Positions 39,905-41,674 of a stretch of 41,674 bases of DNA are shown one piece after another. The stretch is from positions 1 through 41,674 of the forward strand of contig CALAUK010000160.1 in NCBI GenBank assembly GCA_937892135.1. Direction: 5' to 3'. Both the position numbers and the translations under genes were made by a program. Source of the stretch: an uncultured Clostridia bacterium. GTDB lineage: Bacteria > Bacillota > Clostridia > UBA1381 > UMGS1253. Every line of letters starts with the position of its first letter. The stretch's first letter is position 1. A model generated the notes under the pieces. That model did no database searches. It was not told where the DNA came from and worked only from the letters and a program-made list of their open reading frames with translations.

Positions 39905-40732
39905 ATGCTAAAAAACACACTTATAAGAACTGCCTCGGCGGCGGTTGCACTTGTAATTCTTGTTTTTGTTTTACTTGCGGATATTCCTATGTTCAGAATT
40001 ATTGTAACACTTTTGTCGCTTGCTATGGTGGGAGAGGTAGTATATGCTTTTGGCGGCGGTATATGGGGAATATTTGCAGGTGTAATATCGGCAGAAATTT
40101 TGTATATAGCTATGCTTGAAAAAAGCTTTGAAGGCTTGATGGGAGCGGTGTTTTTATGCATGGCTCTGTTTGCGGTTTTTACGCTTATAAACCATAAAAG
40201 ACTTGATTTTAAGCATATGGCGGCTATGTGCTTTGCGACTTTATATATCACCTTTTCAATGAATCATGTGATTTTATTAAGAGAGATACAGGGAGCAGGC
40301 CTTAACTATTTGTTTGTTGCCTTTATAAGTGCATGGGTTAGTGACACAGGAGCATATTTTGCAGGCTGTCTTTTAGGAAAGCACAAGCTTATCCCTGATA
40401 TCAGCCCGAAGAAAACAGTTGAGGGTGCGATAGGCGGAATTTTATCTGCTGCTTTGGGCGGCGTTGTTTTAGGCCTTGTTTTAAAGTTTGGTTTTAAGAC
40501 AAATAGTAACATATTAATGTTGGCAATAGTTTGTGGTCTTGGCTCTGTTTTCGGGCAGATGGGAGACCTTATTGCATCTATGATGAAAAGAAAGTTTGGC
40601 ATAAAGGATTTCGGAAATATTATGCCGGGTCACGGCGGCCTTGCAGACAGGTTTGACAGCGTTTTGCTTGTGGCACCTTATGTTTACTATGCAATAATTC
40701 TTCTGTCTGGATTTGGTATTACGTTAATTTGA
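39905..40732 (+). CDS. cdsA: Phosphatidate cytidylyltransferase
   Basis: Integral membrane enzyme that makes CDP-diacylglycerol, the precursor of phospholipids (275 aa, about eight helices). The C-terminal signature SMMKRKFGIKDFGNIMPGHG followed by GLADR is complete, and WVSDTGAYFAG with GKHKLIPDISPKKTVEGAIGG precedes it. The ATG at 39905 is set by AGGAGG 6 nt upstream; the frame is open further back into uppS without a ribosome site. Confidence 0.95.
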   Translation: MLKNTLIRTASAAVALVILVFVLLADIPMFRIIVTLLSLAMVGEVVYAFGGGIWGIFAGVISAEILYIAMLEKSFEGLMGAVFLCMALFAVFTLINHKRLDFKHMAAMCFATLYITFSMNHVILLREIQGAGLNYLFVAFISAWVSDTGAYFAGCLLGKHKLIPDISPKKTVEGAIGGILSAALGGVVLGLVLKFGFKTNSNILMLAIVCGLGSVFGQMGDLIASMMKRKFGIKDFGNIMPGHGGLADRFDSVLLVAPYVYYAIILLSGFGITLI

Positions 40733-40746
40733 AAGGCGGAAAACAG

Positions 40747-41674
40747 ATGAAAAATATTTGTGTTTTAGGTTCAACGGGTTCTATTGGAACTCAGACTCTT
40801 GATATTGCAGATAAAAGCCCCGATATAAATGTGTTGGGGCTTTCAACACATAAAAATGCAAAGCTTCTTGAAGAGCAGGCAAGAAAATTTAAGCCAAAGG
40901 CTGTTTGTGCGGCGGATGAAAATGCCGCAAAGGATTTAAAGCTTGCTTTAAAAGATACCGATATAAAGGTTTTGTCGGGCAAAGAGGGAATGTGTGAGAT
41001 AGCCACAATTAACGAGGCGGAGTGCGTTGTTACTGCCGTTATGGGAATTGCAGGGCTTGCGCCAACGGAGGCGGCTATTAAAGAGAAGAAAAACATAGCT
41101 CTTGCAAACAAGGAAACTCTTGTTGCCGCAGGTGAGTTTATAGTAAATCTCGCAAAAGAGAACAACATTAAGATTTTGCCTGTTGACAGCGAGCACAGTG
41201 CAGTTTTTCAGTCGCTTCAGGGAAATCCCAAAAAAGAACAGATAAAAAGCATTATTTTAACTGCATCGGGCGGACCGTTCAGAAGAAAAAAGAGAGAAGA
41301 GCTTGAAAATGTGACGGTTGAGGAAGCTCTTCGCCACCCAAACTGGAGCATGGGCAAAAAAATTACCATCGACTCTGCTACTTTAGTAAATAAGGGGCTT
41401 GAAATTATTGAGGCGCGCTGGCTTTTTGATGTTAAATCAGAAGAGATTGAGGTTGTTATTCATCCCGAAAGCATTGTTCATTCTATGGTAAGATTTAATG
41501 ACGGCGCAATTATTGCCCAGCTTGGTCTGCCTGATATGAGAGTGCCGATAGCATACGCTATAAATTATCCTGACCGCGAAAGCTATGTTTATGAAAAGCT
41601 TGACTTTTCAAAATGCTCATCACTTACATTTTACGAGCCAGATACAGAGACTTTCAAGGCTCTTAAACTGGCAA
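40747..41674 (+). CDS. dxr: 1-Deoxy-D-xylulose 5-phosphate reductoisomerase, truncated by the window end
   Basis: Second enzyme of the MEP isoprenoid pathway, supplying precursors for uppS two genes upstream. The first 309 codons are present and the frame is open at base 41674. The NADPH fold ICVLGSTGSIGTQTLDI is at residues 4-20; GPFRRKKREE, the NWSMGKKITIDSATLVNKG block and ARWLF and VIHPESIVHSMV follow in order, including the metal and substrate ligands. AGGCGG precedes the ATG, 14 nt after cdsA. Typical full length is about 380-400 residues, so roughly 80 are missing. Confidence 0.96.
   Translation, partial: MKNICVLGSTGSIGTQTLDIADKSPDINVLGLSTHKNAKLLEEQARKFKPKAVCAADENAAKDLKLALKDTDIKVLSGKEGMCEIATINEAECVVTAVMGIAGLAPTEAAIKEKKNIALANKETLVAAGEFIVNLAKENNIKILPVDSEHSAVFQSLQGNPKKEQIKSIILTASGGPFRRKKREELENVTVEEALRHPNWSMGKKITIDSATLVNKGLEIIEARWLFDVKSEEIEVVIHPESIVHSMVRFNDGAIIAQLGLPDMRVPIAYAINYPDRESYVYEKLDFSKCSSLTFYEPDTETFKALKLA

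Overview
The window is 41.7 kb of AT-rich chromosome from a member of the Firmicutes, most likely class Clostridia. The evidence is gene order (ecfA1-ecfA2-ecfT-truA; comEC-holA; rpsB-tsf-pyrH-frr-uppS-cdsA-dxr), strong Shine-Dalgarno sequences, sigma-A-type promoters that nearly all have 17-nt spacers, many intrinsic terminators, a Gram-positive LexA (DinR-type) box at recA, a split MetH and a CofE-like protein. The order or family cannot be fixed from this sequence. Almost everything is core metabolism or information processing. I see no phage, integrase, CRISPR array, restriction system or intact insertion sequence.

Layout. (1) 1-2700: the 5' end of gap (minus), a small Asn/Gln-rich reading frame (plus), a 280-bp inverted-repeat intergenic segment, then recA (minus, with promoter and LexA box) and a CinA C-terminal-domain amidohydrolase (minus). 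(2) 2632-12367: one long co-directional unit of ten genes from a single recognisable promoter to one terminator: SAM methyltransferase, ecfA1, ecfA2, ecfT, truA, a DUF5711-like membrane protein, cvpA-like, rho, a NifS-type cysteine desulfurase and thiI. The last two form a tRNA 4-thiouridine sulfur relay. (3) 12366-15241: trkA-trkH potassium uptake (minus). (4) 15306-19381: the methionine/one-carbon operon metF, MetH activation-domain protein, metH (minus). (5) 19490-27836: an EF-G paralogue with altered GTPase motifs, a MsmX/UgpC-type sugar ABC ATPase, tRNA-Arg(ACG), a LOG-family protein with a lipoprotein, the iscS-iscU Fe-S pair, and a convergent CofE-like gene. (6) 28012-31519: comEC-holA. 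(7) 31531-33524: an SDR dehydrogenase and mnmA (minus). (8) 33544-35620: azlCD amino-acid exporter and a CPBP membrane protease. (9) 35660-41674: the ribosome/lipid/isoprenoid cluster rpsB, tsf, pyrH, frr, uppS, cdsA and a dxr cut by the window edge. It is preceded by a structured leader that contains a small SD-preceded reading frame.

Themes: sulfur handling recurs, with two cysteine desulfurases, each beside its own acceptor (ThiI or IscU), plus MnmA, which also needs persulfide sulfur. The points most worth a second look are the inverted-repeat element that abuts the stop codons of two convergent genes, the Asn-rich mini-protein, the rpsB leader, the EF-G paralogue with degenerate G motifs, and the CofE-like ligase with no other F420 gene in view. 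None is proof of a new system; most of the window is ordinary housekeeping sequence.
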